From Sneathiella sp. (GTDB lineage: Bacteria > Pseudomonadota > Alphaproteobacteria > Sneathiellales > Sneathiellaceae), in NCBI GenBank assembly GCA_016764355.1, contig JAESSA010000014.1, positions 1 to 33,482 on the forward strand: a stretch of 33,482 nucleotides of DNA, given 5' to 3'. Below are positions 19,507-30,844 of the stretch, piece after piece. Position 1 is the first letter of the stretch. Every line of letters begins with the position of its first letter. A program made the translations under genes and the position numbers. Below the pieces are notes generated by a model. The model did no database searches. It saw nothing but the letters and a program-made list of their open reading frames with translations, and was not told the DNA's origin.

Positions 19507-20676
19507 ATGAACATCCATGAATATCAGGCTAAAGGCCTGCTTGCAAAATACGGAGTGACGGTGCCCAAAGGTGGCGTTGCTTATACAGCTGAAGAAGCAA
19601 AAACTGTTGCACAAGAGCTCGGCGGCCCAGTTTGGGTTGTTAAAGCTCAAATTCACGCCGGTGGCCGTGGACTCGGCGGTGGAGTGAAAATTGTAAAGTC
19701 AATTGAAGAAGTGGCAGAAGCTGCCAAGGCTATTATTGGAATGCAATTGGTAACTCATCAGACGGGCCCAAAAGGTAAAGAAGTGAAGCGCGTCTATGTT
19801 GAAGAAGGATGCGACATTGCACGGGAGCTTTATCTTGGTGCGATTATAGATCGGTCAAACGATTGCGTTACTTTCATGGCGTCTACTGAAGGCGGTATGG
19901 AAATTGAAGAGGTTGCTGAAAAGACACCTGAGAAAATTCACAAGGTCAGCATTGATCCGGCGACAGGTATTCAGGCATTCCATGCCCGCAAAATTGCTTT
20001 CGCCCTTGATCTTACGGGTAAGCAAGTCGGTGCTGCCGTTAAATTCATTATGGCATTGTATAAAGCTGTGCAGTCTTCAGACGCAGACCTTGTCGAAATC
20101 AATCCGTTGGTTGTAACTGGCTCTGGCGACATTATCGCCCTCGACGCCAAGATGAGCTTTGACGATAACGCTTTGTTCCGTCACAAAGACATTGCGGAGC
20201 TTCGGGATCCAGATGAAGAAGATCCATCTGAATTGGAAGCGGCTCAATATGACCTGAACTACATTAAGCTCGATGGGAACATCGGTTGCATGGTGAACGG
20301 TGCTGGTCTTGCCATGGCAACAATGGATATCATTAAGCTCAACGGTGGCGATCCGGCTAATTTCCTTGATGTTGGCGGCGGAGCGACAAAAGAGAAAGTG
20401 ACTGAAGCTTTCAAGATCATTCTAAAAGACGTCAATGTTGAAGGTATTCTTGTCAATATCTTTGGTGGCATTATGCGGTGTGATGTGATTGCAGAAGGTG
20501 TTGTTGCAGCGGCTAAAGAAGTTGCCCTCAGCGTTCCTCTCGTCGTTCGTCTTGCCGGTACAAATGTTGAACTTGGTCAGAAAATCCTAGCTGAATCCGG
20601 CCTTCCGATCCTTACGGGTGACGATCTGGGTGATGCTGCTGAGAAAATTGTTAAAGCTGTGAAGGAGGCCGCGTAA
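19507..20676 (+). CDS. sucC: Succinyl-CoA ligase (ADP/GDP-forming) beta subunit
   Basis: [87 protein letters not shown]. Confidence 0.99.
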   Translation: MNIHEYQAKGLLAKYGVTVPKGGVAYTAEEAKTVAQELGGPVWVVKAQIHAGGRGLGGGVKIVKSIEEVAEAAKAIIGMQLVTHQTGPKGKEVKRVYVEEGCDIARELYLGAIIDRSNDCVTFMASTEGGMEIEEVAEKTPEKIHKVSIDPATGIQAFHARKIAFALDLTGKQVGAAVKFIMALYKAVQSSDADLVEINPLVVTGSGDIIALDAKMSFDDNALFRHKDIAELRDPDEEDPSELEAAQYDLNYIKLDGNIGCMVNGAGLAMATMDIIKLNGGDPANFLDVGGGATKEKVTEAFKIILKDVNVEGILVNIFGGIMRCDVIAEGVVAAAKEVALSVPLVVRLAGTNVELGQKILAESGLPILTGDDLGDAAEKIVKAVKEAA

Positions 20677-21551
20677 TGGCCGTACTCATTAATAAAGAAA
20701 CAAAAGTTATCTGTCAGGGCTTCACAGGCTCACAAGGAACTTTCCATTCTGAGCAAGCAATTGCTTATGGCACTAAAATGGTTGGCGGTGTAACGCCAGG
20801 TAAAGGTGGCGAGAACCACCTTGATCTTCCAATCTTCAACACAGTCGATGAAGCGGTTCACACAACTGGCGCAAATGCCAGTGTGATCTATGTGCCGCCT
20901 CCGTTCGCAGCGGACGCTATTTTGGAAGCTGTTGATGCGAATATTGAGCTGGTTGTTTGTATCACTGAAGGTATTCCTGTTCTGGACATGGTTCGTGTGA
21001 AGCGTGCTTTAAAAAACAGCAAAACACGTCTCATCGGGCCTAACTGCCCGGGTGTTATTACGCCGGACGAATGTAAAATTGGTATTATGCCAGGTCACAT
21101 TCATCGTCGTGGTACTGTGGGTATTGTATCTCGCTCCGGTACATTGACATATGAAGCTGTTGCGCAAACAACGGCTGCGGGTCTTGGACAATCTACTTGT
21201 ATCGGTATTGGTGGCGATCCGGTGAACGGTACGAACTTTATCGATTGCCTGGAAATGTTCCTGAACGATGAAGAAACTGAATCCATTATCATGATTGGTG
21301 AAATCGGTGGTTCTGCTGAAGAAGAAGCAGCTGAATTCCTGAAGCACTCCAAAATCAAAAAACCTGTTGTTGGCTTTATCGCTGGCGTTACGGCACCTCC
21401 TGGTCGTCGTATGGGACATGCTGGTGCCATCATTGCTGGTGGTAAAGGCGGTGCAGGCGACAAAATGGATGCTATGCGTAGCGCGGGAATTACTGTCTCT
21501 GATAGTCCTTCTGCACTTGGCTCAACTTTGGTAAGAGTTTTGAAAGGGTAG
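20676..21551 (+). CDS. sucD: Succinyl-CoA ligase alpha subunit
   Basis: [70 protein letters not shown]. Start overlaps the sucC stop by one base (TAATG). Confidence 0.99.
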   Translation: MAVLINKETKVICQGFTGSQGTFHSEQAIAYGTKMVGGVTPGKGGENHLDLPIFNTVDEAVHTTGANASVIYVPPPFAADAILEAVDANIELVVCITEGIPVLDMVRVKRALKNSKTRLIGPNCPGVITPDECKIGIMPGHIHRRGTVGIVSRSGTLTYEAVAQTTAAGLGQSTCIGIGGDPVNGTNFIDCLEMFLNDEETESIIMIGEIGGSAEEEAAEFLKHSKIKKPVVGFIAGVTAPPGRRMGHAGAIIAGGKGGAGDKMDAMRSAGITVSDSPSALGSTLVRVLKG

Positions 21552-21595
21552 TATTGTAATACTCACCTTGTATTAAACTCGACTTTTACTTAAGG

Positions 21596-21614
21596 GGGCG
21601 GGCATTGCCCGCCC
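21596..21614 (+). promoter_or_regulatory. GC-only hairpin between sucD and sucA
   Basis: GGGCGGGC-ATT-GCCCGCCC, perfect 8-bp stem, no T tract, 12 nt before the sucA ATG. Confidence 0.7.
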
Positions 21615-21626
21615 ACATAACCGGAA

Positions 21627-24515
21627 ATGGCTCAGCAATTGGACAACTCTTCTTTCCTCTCTGGCGCTAATGCTGGATTTATAGAGGATCTATATCTTCG
21701 CTACCAGAATGACCCAACTTCAGTAGATGGGAGCTGGCAGCAGTATTTTCAGACTCTTGGTGATGACGCAGAAACAATCGTCGCTGAAAGTAAAGGTGCT
21801 CCCTGGACCCCATCAAACGGTATTGCACCGGAAGATGAGTATGGAATTCTAGGCGATGCGGCTTATCGCGCGATTGAGGTCGCGGAAAAGAAGGGACTTC
21901 CGCAGCAAGATATTCGCGCCGCGGCTGTCGACACTATTCGCGCATTGATGCTTATCCGGTCTTACCGGGTTCGCGGCCATTTAAAGGCCAATCTGGACCC
22001 GCTGGGTCTTGAAATCCCCAAAGAACATCCTGAACTTGATCCCAGAACATATGGTTTTGGCGTGGAAGAGTGGGATCGTGAGATTTTTCTCGATAATGTA
22101 CTTGGTCTGGAGACAGCCAGCATTCGCGAAATTCTGGAAATCGTCAAGCGGACTTATTGCAGCACCATTGGTGTTGAATTCATGCATATTCAGGAGCCAG
22201 ACCAGAAGGCTTGGATTCAAGAACGCATTGAAGGACGCTATAAGGAAGTTACTTTCACAGCAGAAGGCAAAATCGCTATTTTGCGGAAATTGATTGAAAC
22301 CGAAGGGTTCGAGCATTTTCTGAACGTTAAATACACCGGAACGAAGCGTTTCGGTCTGGATGGCGGTGAAGCCCTTATTCCTGCGATGGAAGGCGTTATC
22401 AAACGCGGTGGGCAGCTGGGTGTAAAAGAGATCGTACTAGGTATGCCTCATCGGGGGCGTCTCAATATTTTGACAAATGTTATGGCTAAGCCGTTTCGGG
22501 CTGTCTTCTCTGAGTTTCAAGGAAATCCAGCAAACCCAGAAGATGTAGAAGGGTCAGGTGATGTTAAGTATCATTTAGGGACTTCTTCAGATCGGGAATT
22601 CGATGGCAATAGTGTTCATTTATCCCTAACCGCTAACCCATCCCATCTAGAAGCTGTGAACCCTGTTGTGCTTGGTAAAGCACGGGCGAAACAATCCTTG
22701 CTGGGTAGTGATGTGGGCGGGCAGGTTATGCCGCTTCTGCTTCATGGCGATGCCGCGTTTGCAGGACAAGGGATTGTCGCTGAATGTTTGGGCCTTTCTG
22801 AGCTTAAAGGTTACCGTACGTCTGGTACTATTCATTTTGTGGTGAATAACCAAATCGGCTTTACTACGAGCCCTAAATATTCACGGTCTAGCCCGTACCC
22901 ATCTGACGTGGGTAAAATGGTGCAGGCCCCCATTTTTCATGTGAACGGGGATGATCCTGAAGCTGTTTGTCACGTCGCCAAAATTGCTACGGAATTCCGT
23001 CAGTTATTCGAAATTGACGTTATAATCGACATGTTCTGTTATCGCCGTCATGGCCATAATGAAGGGGACGAGCCTGCTTTTACGCAACCGTTGATGTATC
23101 GCACCATCGCTCAGCACCCAACGACAATACAAATATATGCAAAGAAATTGATTGCTGAAAACACTGTGACTGAGAAACAAGTGGAAGGCTGGATCAGCGA
23201 ATTCCGCGACTATCTTGAGAAACAATTTGAAACAGCAAACAGCTTTAAACCTAATAAAGCCGACTGGTTTGAAGGCCGCTGGCAAGGGTTCGGGAGAGCC
23301 GATCAAGGGGCTCGTCGCGGATCAACTGCCATTGAGATTGATACCCTTCGGGAAATTGGCGCTAAACTCACTGACATTCCAGAAGATCACAGTGTTCACC
23401 GGACGTTGCTGCGGGTTCTGAAGAATAAAAAGAAAATGATTGATACCGGTGCAGGTATTGACTGGGCAACAGCGGAAGCGCTGGCCTTTGGGTCATTGCT
23501 TAAAGAAAATTTCCCTGTTCGTTTGTCTGGGCAAGATTGTGGTCGCGGCACATTCTCTCAACGTCACTCTGTTATCGTGGATCAAATGAGTGAAGAGCGC
23601 TTCATTCCATTGAATAACTTGAGCGACGATCAGGCTCATTTTGAAGTGATCGATAGTATGCTTTCTGAAGCTGCTGTGCTCGGCTATGAATATGGTTACA
23701 CTTTGGCGGAGCCTAAAACGCTTGTCCTTTGGGAAGCACAGTTCGGTGATTTCGCCAATGGTGCTCAGGTCATTATCGATCAGTTTATCTCAAGTGGCGA
23801 ATCAAAATGGCTGCGTATGAGCGGGCTGGTGATGTTGCTCCCTCATGGTTATGAAGGACAAGGGCCAGAGCATTCATCCGCGAGGCTGGAGCGTTATTTG
23901 CAACAGTCTGCTGAAGACAACTGGCAGATTGTGAATTGTACAACACCCGCAAACTATTTCCATGTTCTGCGCCGTCAGATGCACCGTAAATTCCGTAAAC
24001 CTCTCATCATTATGACACCGAAATCATTGCTTCGGCACAAGATGGCGGTCTCTACAATTGAAGAAATGGGGCCAGGCTCTACTTTCCATCGGGTTCTTTA
24101 TGACAATGATAAAGTGTGTGACGACAAGGACGTCAAGCGGATCGTTTTGTGTTCAGGTAAGGTCTACTATGATTTACGGGCACGCCGGGATAACGTTGGT
24201 GATAAAAACACCTTCTTCTTGCGTCTTGAGCAACTTTATCCCTTCCCGGCAGCTGCGCTGGAAGAGGAATTGAAACGGTTCAAGCATGTAGATGAAGTGG
24301 TTTGGTGTCAGGAAGAGCCCAAGAATATGGGCGCATGGGCTTTCGCTGAACCGCATTTGGAAGAAGTTTTCAAAACCGTTGGTATGAAGAATGTGTCCCG
24401 TGCACGTTATGCTGGGCGTAAAGATTCAGCGTCAACGGCAACCGGACTACTGAAAATACACAACAAGCAACAATCCGAACTAGTGGATGATGCACTTGGC
24501 ATCAAATCCGAATAG
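21627..24515 (+). CDS. sucA: 2-oxoglutarate dehydrogenase E1 component
   Basis: SFLSGANAGFIEDLYLRYQNDPTSVDGSWQQYF, MPHRGRLNILTNVMAKPFRAVFSEF, LLPHGYEGQGPEHSSARLERYLQ, WCQEEPKNMGAW. Confidence 0.99.
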   Translation: MAQQLDNSSFLSGANAGFIEDLYLRYQNDPTSVDGSWQQYFQTLGDDAETIVAESKGAPWTPSNGIAPEDEYGILGDAAYRAIEVAEKKGLPQQDIRAAAVDTIRALMLIRSYRVRGHLKANLDPLGLEIPKEHPELDPRTYGFGVEEWDREIFLDNVLGLETASIREILEIVKRTYCSTIGVEFMHIQEPDQKAWIQERIEGRYKEVTFTAEGKIAILRKLIETEGFEHFLNVKYTGTKRFGLDGGEALIPAMEGVIKRGGQLGVKEIVLGMPHRGRLNILTNVMAKPFRAVFSEFQGNPANPEDVEGSGDVKYHLGTSSDREFDGNSVHLSLTANPSHLEAVNPVVLGKARAKQSLLGSDVGGQVMPLLLHGDAAFAGQGIVAECLGLSELKGYRTSGTIHFVVNNQIGFTTSPKYSRSSPYPSDVGKMVQAPIFHVNGDDPEAVCHVAKIATEFRQLFEIDVIIDMFCYRRHGHNEGDEPAFTQPLMYRTIAQHPTTIQIYAKKLIAENTVTEKQVEGWISEFRDYLEKQFETANSFKPNKADWFEGRWQGFGRADQGARRGSTAIEIDTLREIGAKLTDIPEDHSVHRTLLRVLKNKKKMIDTGAGIDWATAEALAFGSLLKENFPVRLSGQDCGRGTFSQRHSVIVDQMSEERFIPLNNLSDDQAHFEVIDSMLSEAAVLGYEYGYTLAEPKTLVLWEAQFGDFANGAQVIIDQFISSGESKWLRMSGLVMLLPHGYEGQGPEHSSARLERYLQQSAEDNWQIVNCTTPANYFHVLRRQMHRKFRKPLIIMTPKSLLRHKMAVSTIEEMGPGSTFHRVLYDNDKVCDDKDVKRIVLCSGKVYYDLRARRDNVGDKNTFFLRLEQLYPFPAAALEEELKRFKHVDEVVWCQEEPKNMGAWAFAEPHLEEVFKTVGMKNVSRARYAGRKDSASTATGLLKIHNKQQSELVDDALGIKSE

Positions 24516-24527
24516 GAAAATAGTAAT

Positions 24528-25820
24528 ATGACTGTCGAAATTCGTGTGCCCGTCCTAGGGGAATCTGTTACGGAAGCTACAGTAGGCCAATGGTTTAAAA
24601 AAGTCGGTGACGCGGTTGCCAAGGATGAAGCCATTGTTGAACTGGAAACGGATAAAGTGACTTTGGAGGTGAATGCCTCCGAAGCCGGTCGTCTGGAAGA
24701 CATTCTAGTGGCTGAAGGCGAAGATGTTGAAGTCGGTGCCCTGCTTGGGCAGATTATGGCCGGCGCAAGCGGTGCAGCGTCCGCACCAGTTGCTAAAGCA
24801 GAAACTCCAGCACCAGCAGCGCCAGCCGTTGCAGCGCCGGCTCCTGCCGTTGCCGCTCCAGTAGCGCCTGCTCCGGTAGCCGCTGCAAATGCTGGGCCTG
24901 CGGAAGTGTTACCTGCAGCGCAAAAAATGATTGATGAGAATAACCTGAATACCGCGAATATTCGCGGTACAGGTAAAGATGGTCGCATTACTAAAGGTGA
25001 TGTGCTTGAAGCTCTGGAAAATGGCGGATCGTCTCCTGCGGCGGCAGCCCCAGTAGTAGCCCCTAGTGTGCCAGCAGCTCCGGCTGCAGCACCGGTTCCA
25101 ACAGGGCCGCGTACTGAAGCAGAACGTGAAACACGGGTTAAAATGACCCGTCTTCGCAAAAGTATTGCAACACGTTTGAAGGTTGCGCAAAACACAGCGG
25201 CTATGTTGACCACTTACAATGAAGTGGATCTGACGAACCTGATGGCATTACGGGCAGAATATAAAGACCTGTTCTTGAAAAAACACGGTGTGAAGCTTGG
25301 CTTCATGTCTTTCTTCACCAAAGCCTGTGTGGCTGCATTGCAAGAAATTCCGGCTGTAAATGCTGAGATTGAAGACGATACACTGGTCTACAAAAACTAC
25401 TACCATATGGGTGTTGCCGTTGGTACGCCAAATGGCTTGGTAGTTCCTGTTCTTCGCGATGCAGATGAGATGAGTTTTGCTGAAGTTGAAAAAGGAATTG
25501 CAGCGCTTGGCAAGAAAGCCCGTGATGGCAAGCTGAGTATGGCTGATATGTCAGGCGGAACTTTCACCATCTCTAACGGTGGTGTTTACGGATCCTTGAT
25601 GTCTTCACCAATTTTGAACGCACCACAATCTGGTGTTCTTGGAATGCATAAAATCCAAGAACGTCCGATGGCAATCAATGGTGAGATTAAAATCCGCCCA
25701 ATGATGTATTTGGCACTGTCTTATGACCATCGGGTTATTGACGGCAAGGAAGCGGTTACGTTCCTTGTTCGTGTGAAGGACGCATTAGAAGATCCTCAGC
25801 GTATGCTGCTTGATCTGTAA
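24528..25820 (+). CDS. sucB: 2-oxoglutarate dehydrogenase E2 component (dihydrolipoamide succinyltransferase)
   Basis: Lipoyl domain [16 protein letters not shown], Ala/Pro linker, E3-binding domain [32 protein letters not shown], catalytic [17 protein letters not shown]. Confidence 0.99.
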   Translation: MTVEIRVPVLGESVTEATVGQWFKKVGDAVAKDEAIVELETDKVTLEVNASEAGRLEDILVAEGEDVEVGALLGQIMAGASGAASAPVAKAETPAPAAPAVAAPAPAVAAPVAPAPVAAANAGPAEVLPAAQKMIDENNLNTANIRGTGKDGRITKGDVLEALENGGSSPAAAAPVVAPSVPAAPAAAPVPTGPRTEAERETRVKMTRLRKSIATRLKVAQNTAAMLTTYNEVDLTNLMALRAEYKDLFLKKHGVKLGFMSFFTKACVAALQEIPAVNAEIEDDTLVYKNYYHMGVAVGTPNGLVVPVLRDADEMSFAEVEKGIAALGKKARDGKLSMADMSGGTFTISNGGVYGSLMSSPILNAPQSGVLGMHKIQERPMAINGEIKIRPMMYLALSYDHRVIDGKEAVTFLVRVKDALEDPQRMLLDL

Positions 25821-25852
25821 TTTTGTAAAAGACTTCCCTTGAGGGGCGAAAA

Positions 25853-27256
25853 ATGAGTGACGATATTTTTGACCTGATCGTTGTGGGCGGTGGTCCTGGC
25901 GGTTATACAGCAGCTATTCGCGCTGCACAGCTTGGCTTGAAAACAGCCTGTGTTGAAAAACGCGGTACTTTGGGTGGGACATGTCTCAATGTTGGCTGTA
26001 TTCCATCGAAAGCATTGTTGAAGTCTTCTGAACTTTTTGAAGAAGTTCAGCATGACTTTGAAGGCCGTGGCATTAAAGTGGGTTCCGTAAAGTTAGACTT
26101 GAAAACCATGCTGGGTCAAAAGGACACAACTGTGGCCGGTTTGACCAAAGGTATCGAGTTTTTGTTAAAGAAGAACAAAGTGACCTATATTACAGGCGCT
26201 GGTGAGCTACAAGGTAGCGGTCGCGTTGAGGTTACGGGTGACGAGAACAAGGTTATCAAAGGTAAAAATATTCTGATCGCAACTGGATCAGAAGTTACAC
26301 CATTACCGAATGTTGAGATTGATGAGAAAGTAATCGTCTCCTCCACCGGTGCATTGGAGCTTCCGAAAGTCCCTAAGAAAATGGTTGTGATCGGGGCCGG
26401 TGTTATCGGCTTGGAACTTGGAACTGTCTGGCGCCGCCTTGGAGCGGAGGTTACGGTTGTTGAATTTCTCGACCGCATTTTGCCTGGGACCGATAATGAC
26501 GTCGCCAAAACCACTCAGCGGATACTGAAAAAACAAGGCATGAAATTCATGCTTGGTAAAAAAGTAACCGGTGCCAAGAAAACCAAAAATTCTGTGTCCT
26601 TAACGGTTGAGCCTTCAAAGGGTGGGGATGAAGAAGTGTTGGATGCGGATGTGGTTCTCGTGGCCATTGGTCGTCGGCCCTTCACTAAGGGTTTGGGCTT
26701 GGAAGACCTGGGCGTTGGGCAGGATAAAGCGGGTCGTATTATTGTTGATAAAAGCTTTAAATCCAGTGTCGATGGGGTCTTTGCCATCGGTGATGTGATC
26801 GAAGGGCCTATGCTTGCCCATAAAGCTGAGGATGAAGCCGTTGCGTGCGTTGAAATGATCGCCGGACAAAAACCTCATATCAATTATGACACTATTCCTG
26901 GCGTTATCTACACTTGGCCAGAAGTTGCCACTGTTGGTAAATCAGAAGAAGATCTCAAAGCAGCTGGCATTGAATATAATGTGGGTAAGGTTCCTTTCAT
27001 GGCAAATAGTCGTGCAAGGGCAAATGGTTTCACCGACGGCTTTGCAAAAATTCTGGCTGATAAGAAAACAGATAAGGTGCTGGGTGTTCATATCGTGGGA
27101 CCTGATGCAGGTACTATTATTCACGAATGTGTTTTGGCTATGGAATTTGGTGCGTCAGCGGAAGATATCGCCCGTACCTGTCATGCTCACCCAACGCTGA
27201 ACGAAGCGGTTAAAGAGGCGGCCCTTGCGGTTGCTGGGCGTACTTTGAATAGTTGA
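25853..27256 (+). CDS. lpdA: Dihydrolipoamide dehydrogenase
   Basis: [47 protein letters not shown] redox disulfide, [31 protein letters not shown]. Confidence 0.98.
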   Translation: MSDDIFDLIVVGGGPGGYTAAIRAAQLGLKTACVEKRGTLGGTCLNVGCIPSKALLKSSELFEEVQHDFEGRGIKVGSVKLDLKTMLGQKDTTVAGLTKGIEFLLKKNKVTYITGAGELQGSGRVEVTGDENKVIKGKNILIATGSEVTPLPNVEIDEKVIVSSTGALELPKVPKKMVVIGAGVIGLELGTVWRRLGAEVTVVEFLDRILPGTDNDVAKTTQRILKKQGMKFMLGKKVTGAKKTKNSVSLTVEPSKGGDEEVLDADVVLVAIGRRPFTKGLGLEDLGVGQDKAGRIIVDKSFKSSVDGVFAIGDVIEGPMLAHKAEDEAVACVEMIAGQKPHINYDTIPGVIYTWPEVATVGKSEEDLKAAGIEYNVGKVPFMANSRARANGFTDGFAKILADKKTDKVLGVHIVGPDAGTIIHECVLAMEFGASAEDIARTCHAHPTLNEAVKEAALAVAGRTLNS

Positions 27257-27286
27257 CCTTTCGTTCCAATAAAACCAATATGGTGA

Positions 27287-27318
27287 GGCCGGTTAGTCAT
27301 AACCGGCCCTTTCTTTTT
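27287..27318 (+). terminator. Intrinsic terminator downstream of lpdA
   Basis: GGCCGGTTA-GTCA-TAACCGGCC, perfect 9-bp stem, then CTTTCTTTTTG. Confidence 0.92.
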
Positions 27319-27346
27319 GTACCCCATTTTTGTTTTAGGAAGCATC

Positions 27347-27955
27347 ATGAAGCTCTGTCATAGCCCAACCTCGCCTTATGCCCGGAAAGTTATCGTTACA
27401 GCGAAGGAGCTCGGTCTGTTCGATCAAATCGAAACCTTTGGTGCGGATGTTAGCAATCGGTTCGTTGGCATTAATCCCGCGACGCCATTGGGCAAACTTC
27501 CAAGTTTGGAAGTGGAGTCAGGTGTGGTTCTGTTCGATTCTATCGTTATTTGTGAATACATGAATGGCCTTACAGATTCCGTTGATTTATTTCCGGGAAC
27601 TGGTTTGGATTATGCCAAAATGATGACGTTGCATGCACTTGCGAACGGCATGACAGAAGCCTGTTTCCAGCGTCGCTTTGACAGTACTGCAATGCCTGAT
27701 GGGGAAGGGTCCCCAAGTTGGTGTGCAAGACTGAAAGTCTCCATGGAAAATTCACTGAACGAATTGGAAGCCCGTGTTTCTGAATTTGATGGGAAACTCG
27801 ACATTGCCACCATCGCCATCGGTTGCGCCCTTGGATATCATGATTTGCGTTTTTCCTTTGAAAATTGGAGAGAAGGTCGCCCGCAACTCACAGCGTGGTA
27901 TGAAGAATTCTCTAGCCGGCCTTCCATGACAGATACGGTTCCACCGGAAGCTTAA
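27347..27955 (+). CDS. Glutathione S-transferase family protein
   Basis: MKLCHSPTSPYARKVIVTAKELGL...NPATPLGKLPSLEVESGVVLFDSIVICEYMN. ATG 27347; the ORF track begins 10 codons upstream. Confidence 0.9.
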   Translation: MKLCHSPTSPYARKVIVTAKELGLFDQIETFGADVSNRFVGINPATPLGKLPSLEVESGVVLFDSIVICEYMNGLTDSVDLFPGTGLDYAKMMTLHALANGMTEACFQRRFDSTAMPDGEGSPSWCARLKVSMENSLNELEARVSEFDGKLDIATIAIGCALGYHDLRFSFENWREGRPQLTAWYEEFSSRPSMTDTVPPEA

Positions 27956-27972
27956 CAGATAAAAACGCCCCA

Positions 27973-29157
27973 ATGTCCTCCCTCAAATTAACACTCCTGC
28001 TGTGTTTGGCCGAAATATTGTTTATGACGGCCTTTGCAACTTTTCCTGCCTTAACGCCCTATTATTTTGACCATTGGGATCTGAGCGGGACGGAAGCGGG
28101 TTGGATCAATGGGGCGTTTTTTCTAGGATTTACCTTAGTCGGGGTCGTCGCCTCGACCTTGACCGATAGGATAGATGCGCGGAGTGTCGTGATTGTCGGG
28201 GGCGTAGCGGCCTTCATTGGGGCCTTTGGTTTTGCCCAACTGTCATCTGATTTTTGGTCAGCCCTGCCTTGGCGATTTGTATCCGGTGCGGCCCTTGCCT
28301 GTACTTATATGCCGGGCCTCAAACTCCTGACTGACCGCATAGATAATCGGGAACAGTCTCGGTTCATCGCCTTATATACCGCGTGTTTTTCTGCTGGCTC
28401 CGCCTTATCTTTTTTGCTCATCGGGCAGGTGAATACGTGGCTTGGAGTAGAAGCCGCTGTATATTCTGCTGTCATTGGCCCGCCCATTGCGATTTTCATT
28501 CTTCTTACTTGGACAGACCCAAAAGTTAATCAAGCACCCCGTTCGTGGCGGCAGTTACTGAATTTCAAGATTGTTTTGCGTAACCGGAAAACCATGGGTT
28601 ATGTGTTTACCTATTTTTGCCATACATGGGAATTGATGGCCATGCGCACTTTTCTCGTGGCGTTTTTGGCTTTTGCCCATACCCAAACGGACGCGCCTGC
28701 ATGGATGGATATCAGCGTGATCGCGGCAATCATCATATTTTTGGGTCTTCCCTCCAGTATTCTGGGGAATGAGCTGTCCATGAAGATCGGGAGGCAGCGC
28801 GCTATTACACTGATTATGGGATTGGCGTTGGTTACAGCGGCAGGACTAGGCTTTACCGCTAACTTGCCGTTTGTCTTCGTGGTCTTTATCGCAGCTATTT
28901 ACGGAATTCTTGTAACAGCAGATTCCTCTTCCATCACATCGGGTGCTGTCTTGTCTGCACCTTCTGAAAATAGGGGCGTGACAATGGCGGTGCATAGTTT
29001 GATTGGGTTTAGCGGTGCCTTTGCAGGCCCTGTTGTTGCTGGAATTGTTTTGGATTTTGGTGGCGGTCATGAAAGTCTTACGGCATGGGGCTTTATGTTT
29101 CTATCCGTGGGGTTGGTCTCTCTGTTTGGACCGTTGGCCCTGCGTATGACACGGTGA
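27973..29157 (+). CDS. MFS transporter
   Basis: About 12 hydrophobic segments; TDRIDARSVVIVGGVAAFIGAFGFA loop A-like motif; VAGIVLDFGGGHESLTAWGFMFLSV C-terminal half. Confidence 0.85.
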   Translation: MSSLKLTLLLCLAEILFMTAFATFPALTPYYFDHWDLSGTEAGWINGAFFLGFTLVGVVASTLTDRIDARSVVIVGGVAAFIGAFGFAQLSSDFWSALPWRFVSGAALACTYMPGLKLLTDRIDNREQSRFIALYTACFSAGSALSFLLIGQVNTWLGVEAAVYSAVIGPPIAIFILLTWTDPKVNQAPRSWRQLLNFKIVLRNRKTMGYVFTYFCHTWELMAMRTFLVAFLAFAHTQTDAPAWMDISVIAAIIIFLGLPSSILGNELSMKIGRQRAITLIMGLALVTAAGLGFTANLPFVFVVFIAAIYGILVTADSSSITSGAVLSAPSENRGVTMAVHSLIGFSGAFAGPVVAGIVLDFGGGHESLTAWGFMFLSVGLVSLFGPLALRMTR

Positions 29158-29161
29158 ACAC

Positions 29162-30082
29162 TTATTCTTTTGGGTGACTGCTTTTATACACCGCTAATAG
29201 CTTCTTTGTATCCAGGTCTGTATAGCGCTGGGTAGATGATAAGGACGCATGACCCAGAAGTTCTTGAATAGTGCGAAGATCCCCGCCGCTTGCCAAAAGA
29301 TGGGTTGCAAAACTATGGCGTAGCGCATGAGGCGTTGCAGTTTCAGGAAGGCCCATTTGCCGTCGCAGTTCTTGCAATCGTAGCTGAACCTGCCTTGCGC
29401 CCAATCTTCTGCCTTGTTTTCCAAAAAACAACGGACTTTCGTGGATAAAAGGAAAGGGGCAACTTAAGACATAATCCTCAATCGCGTGACGTACAATTGG
29501 CAGGATCGGCACCAGTCGTTCCTTTGATCCTTTTCCAAGAATTGTCATGGAATCACCGTCTGGCTTTTGGCTGAATTGAAGGGAAAGCGCTTCACCAATA
29601 CGCAGACCACAACCATAGAGGAGTGTAAAGACAGCTGTATCTCGTTTGTTAATCCAGTCGGCTTGTCGGGATGGCTCAAGGCTTTTACTCAAAAGCTCTT
29701 TTGCGTCCTGTTCTGCTATGGGACGGGGAAGGCGCTGAGGTTTTTTTGGCGAACGGATGGTCTTTATGTATGGGTTATGAAGTCGCTGGTCTTTTTCCAT
29801 TTTTTTGAAGAAACTACGAACGGACGATAGATTGCGGGCGAGGGATGTGGGGCTAATGCCGTCATTTCTGCGGTATGCCAGGAAAGCGCGAAAATCGGCG
29901 GCCTTCAATACTTCAAGATCCCGTAATGTCGGCCTTTTTCCAAGATGACCACTCAGGAAACCTAAGAATTCAGACAGATCCCGTTCATAAGCTTCAAAAG
30001 TATTCGGGCTTACTTTTTTTTCCAGCCTTAGCCATTCTTTCCAATCTTTAACAATAGTGGATAGGGGAGGGGCTGCGTTCAT
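29162..30082 (-). CDS. xerC: Site-specific tyrosine recombinase XerC
   Basis: LLYGCGLRIGEALSL, ATPHALRHSFATHLLASGGDLRTIQELLGHASLSSTQRYTDLDTKKLLAVYKSSHP. Confidence 0.95.
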   Translation of the reverse strand: MNAAPPLSTIVKDWKEWLRLEKKVSPNTFEAYERDLSEFLGFLSGHLGKRPTLRDLEVLKAADFRAFLAYRRNDGISPTSLARNLSSVRSFFKKMEKDQRLHNPYIKTIRSPKKPQRLPRPIAEQDAKELLSKSLEPSRQADWINKRDTAVFTLLYGCGLRIGEALSLQFSQKPDGDSMTILGKGSKERLVPILPIVRHAIEDYVLSCPFPFIHESPLFFGKQGRRLGARQVQLRLQELRRQMGLPETATPHALRHSFATHLLASGGDLRTIQELLGHASLSSTQRYTDLDTKKLLAVYKSSHPKE

Positions 30083-30087
30083 GATGA

Positions 30088-30810
30088 TCAGATATTCTTA
30101 TTTTCCAGCCACATTTGTAAGCAGGACTGAATGCAGGTTGCAAGAAAAGACATAAGTTCCGTTCCCTGATTCTGATCAAAATGACCGGATTCGCGACTGC
30201 CAATAGCAAGCATTGCATTAGCATGGAGGGAGGGAGCGGTTAATTTGATGCGGGCATCAGACTTCACTAAGTCCATAGCAGGGCCGAAAACAGCTTCTGA
30301 GGACGGAGCCTCCGGACGCATTATAATATTTCCGCCTGACCAATTTGCCCGCTCAATATTTCCTGGCTTAAGTCGTTGCAGGCCTGTCATTTCTGGAAGG
30401 GGAACCGGCCCGTCTTCGACACACAGGGTGATCACATCGATTTCCAGTATTTCTGGCAAATCTTGCGTGAGTATATGGACGAAATGAGTGAAGCCGGTTG
30501 CGGTAAGAAGTGACTGAATAGCGTTGTGAATCATTTTCTGAGTATGCAGATTGATCCGGGCTGTTGAGACAAAGTCATCTTGCAGGCGGGTTAGATACTT
30601 AACTTCCTTTTGTAGCCTTTCGACTAAAAAAGACTGCATATCGACAACACCGTCACCTGATTGCCTTTTGGTTGGAACGGCTGAGGCTAAAAGATCAGTA
30701 TTTTTCCCAAGAAAATCCGGGTGGGCAAGAAGCCATTGCCGAATGTTTTCCTCAGCCATGGAAGAGAGCTTGTCCGCCTCTTCCATCCCTTTATCTGATC
30801 CTTTTGCCAC
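30088..30810 (-). CDS. DUF484 family protein
   Basis: ENIRQWLLAHPDFLGKNTDLL, FLVERLQKEVKYL, LAIGSRESGHFDQNQGTELMSFLATCI; sits next to xerC as is common for this family. Confidence 0.9.
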   Translation of the reverse strand: MAKGSDKGMEEADKLSSMAEENIRQWLLAHPDFLGKNTDLLASAVPTKRQSGDGVVDMQSFLVERLQKEVKYLTRLQDDFVSTARINLHTQKMIHNAIQSLLTATGFTHFVHILTQDLPEILEIDVITLCVEDGPVPLPEMTGLQRLKPGNIERANWSGGNIIMRPEAPSSEAVFGPAMDLVKSDARIKLTAPSLHANAMLAIGSRESGHFDQNQGTELMSFLATCIQSCLQMWLENKNI

Positions 30811-30844
30811 AGCAAAATCCTTTGTAAAACTTAACTGCTTCAGA

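Noticed and set aside
24407-25213. 268-aa minus-strand ORF in the track
   Set aside because: Antisense to the end of sucA and the Ala/Pro linker of sucB; its Ala/Gly-rich composition is a by-product of GC-rich linker codons.
29158-29161. Convergent MFS/xerC junction as a bidirectional terminator
   Set aside because: Only 4 nt separate the stop codons and no hairpin with a T tract is visible.
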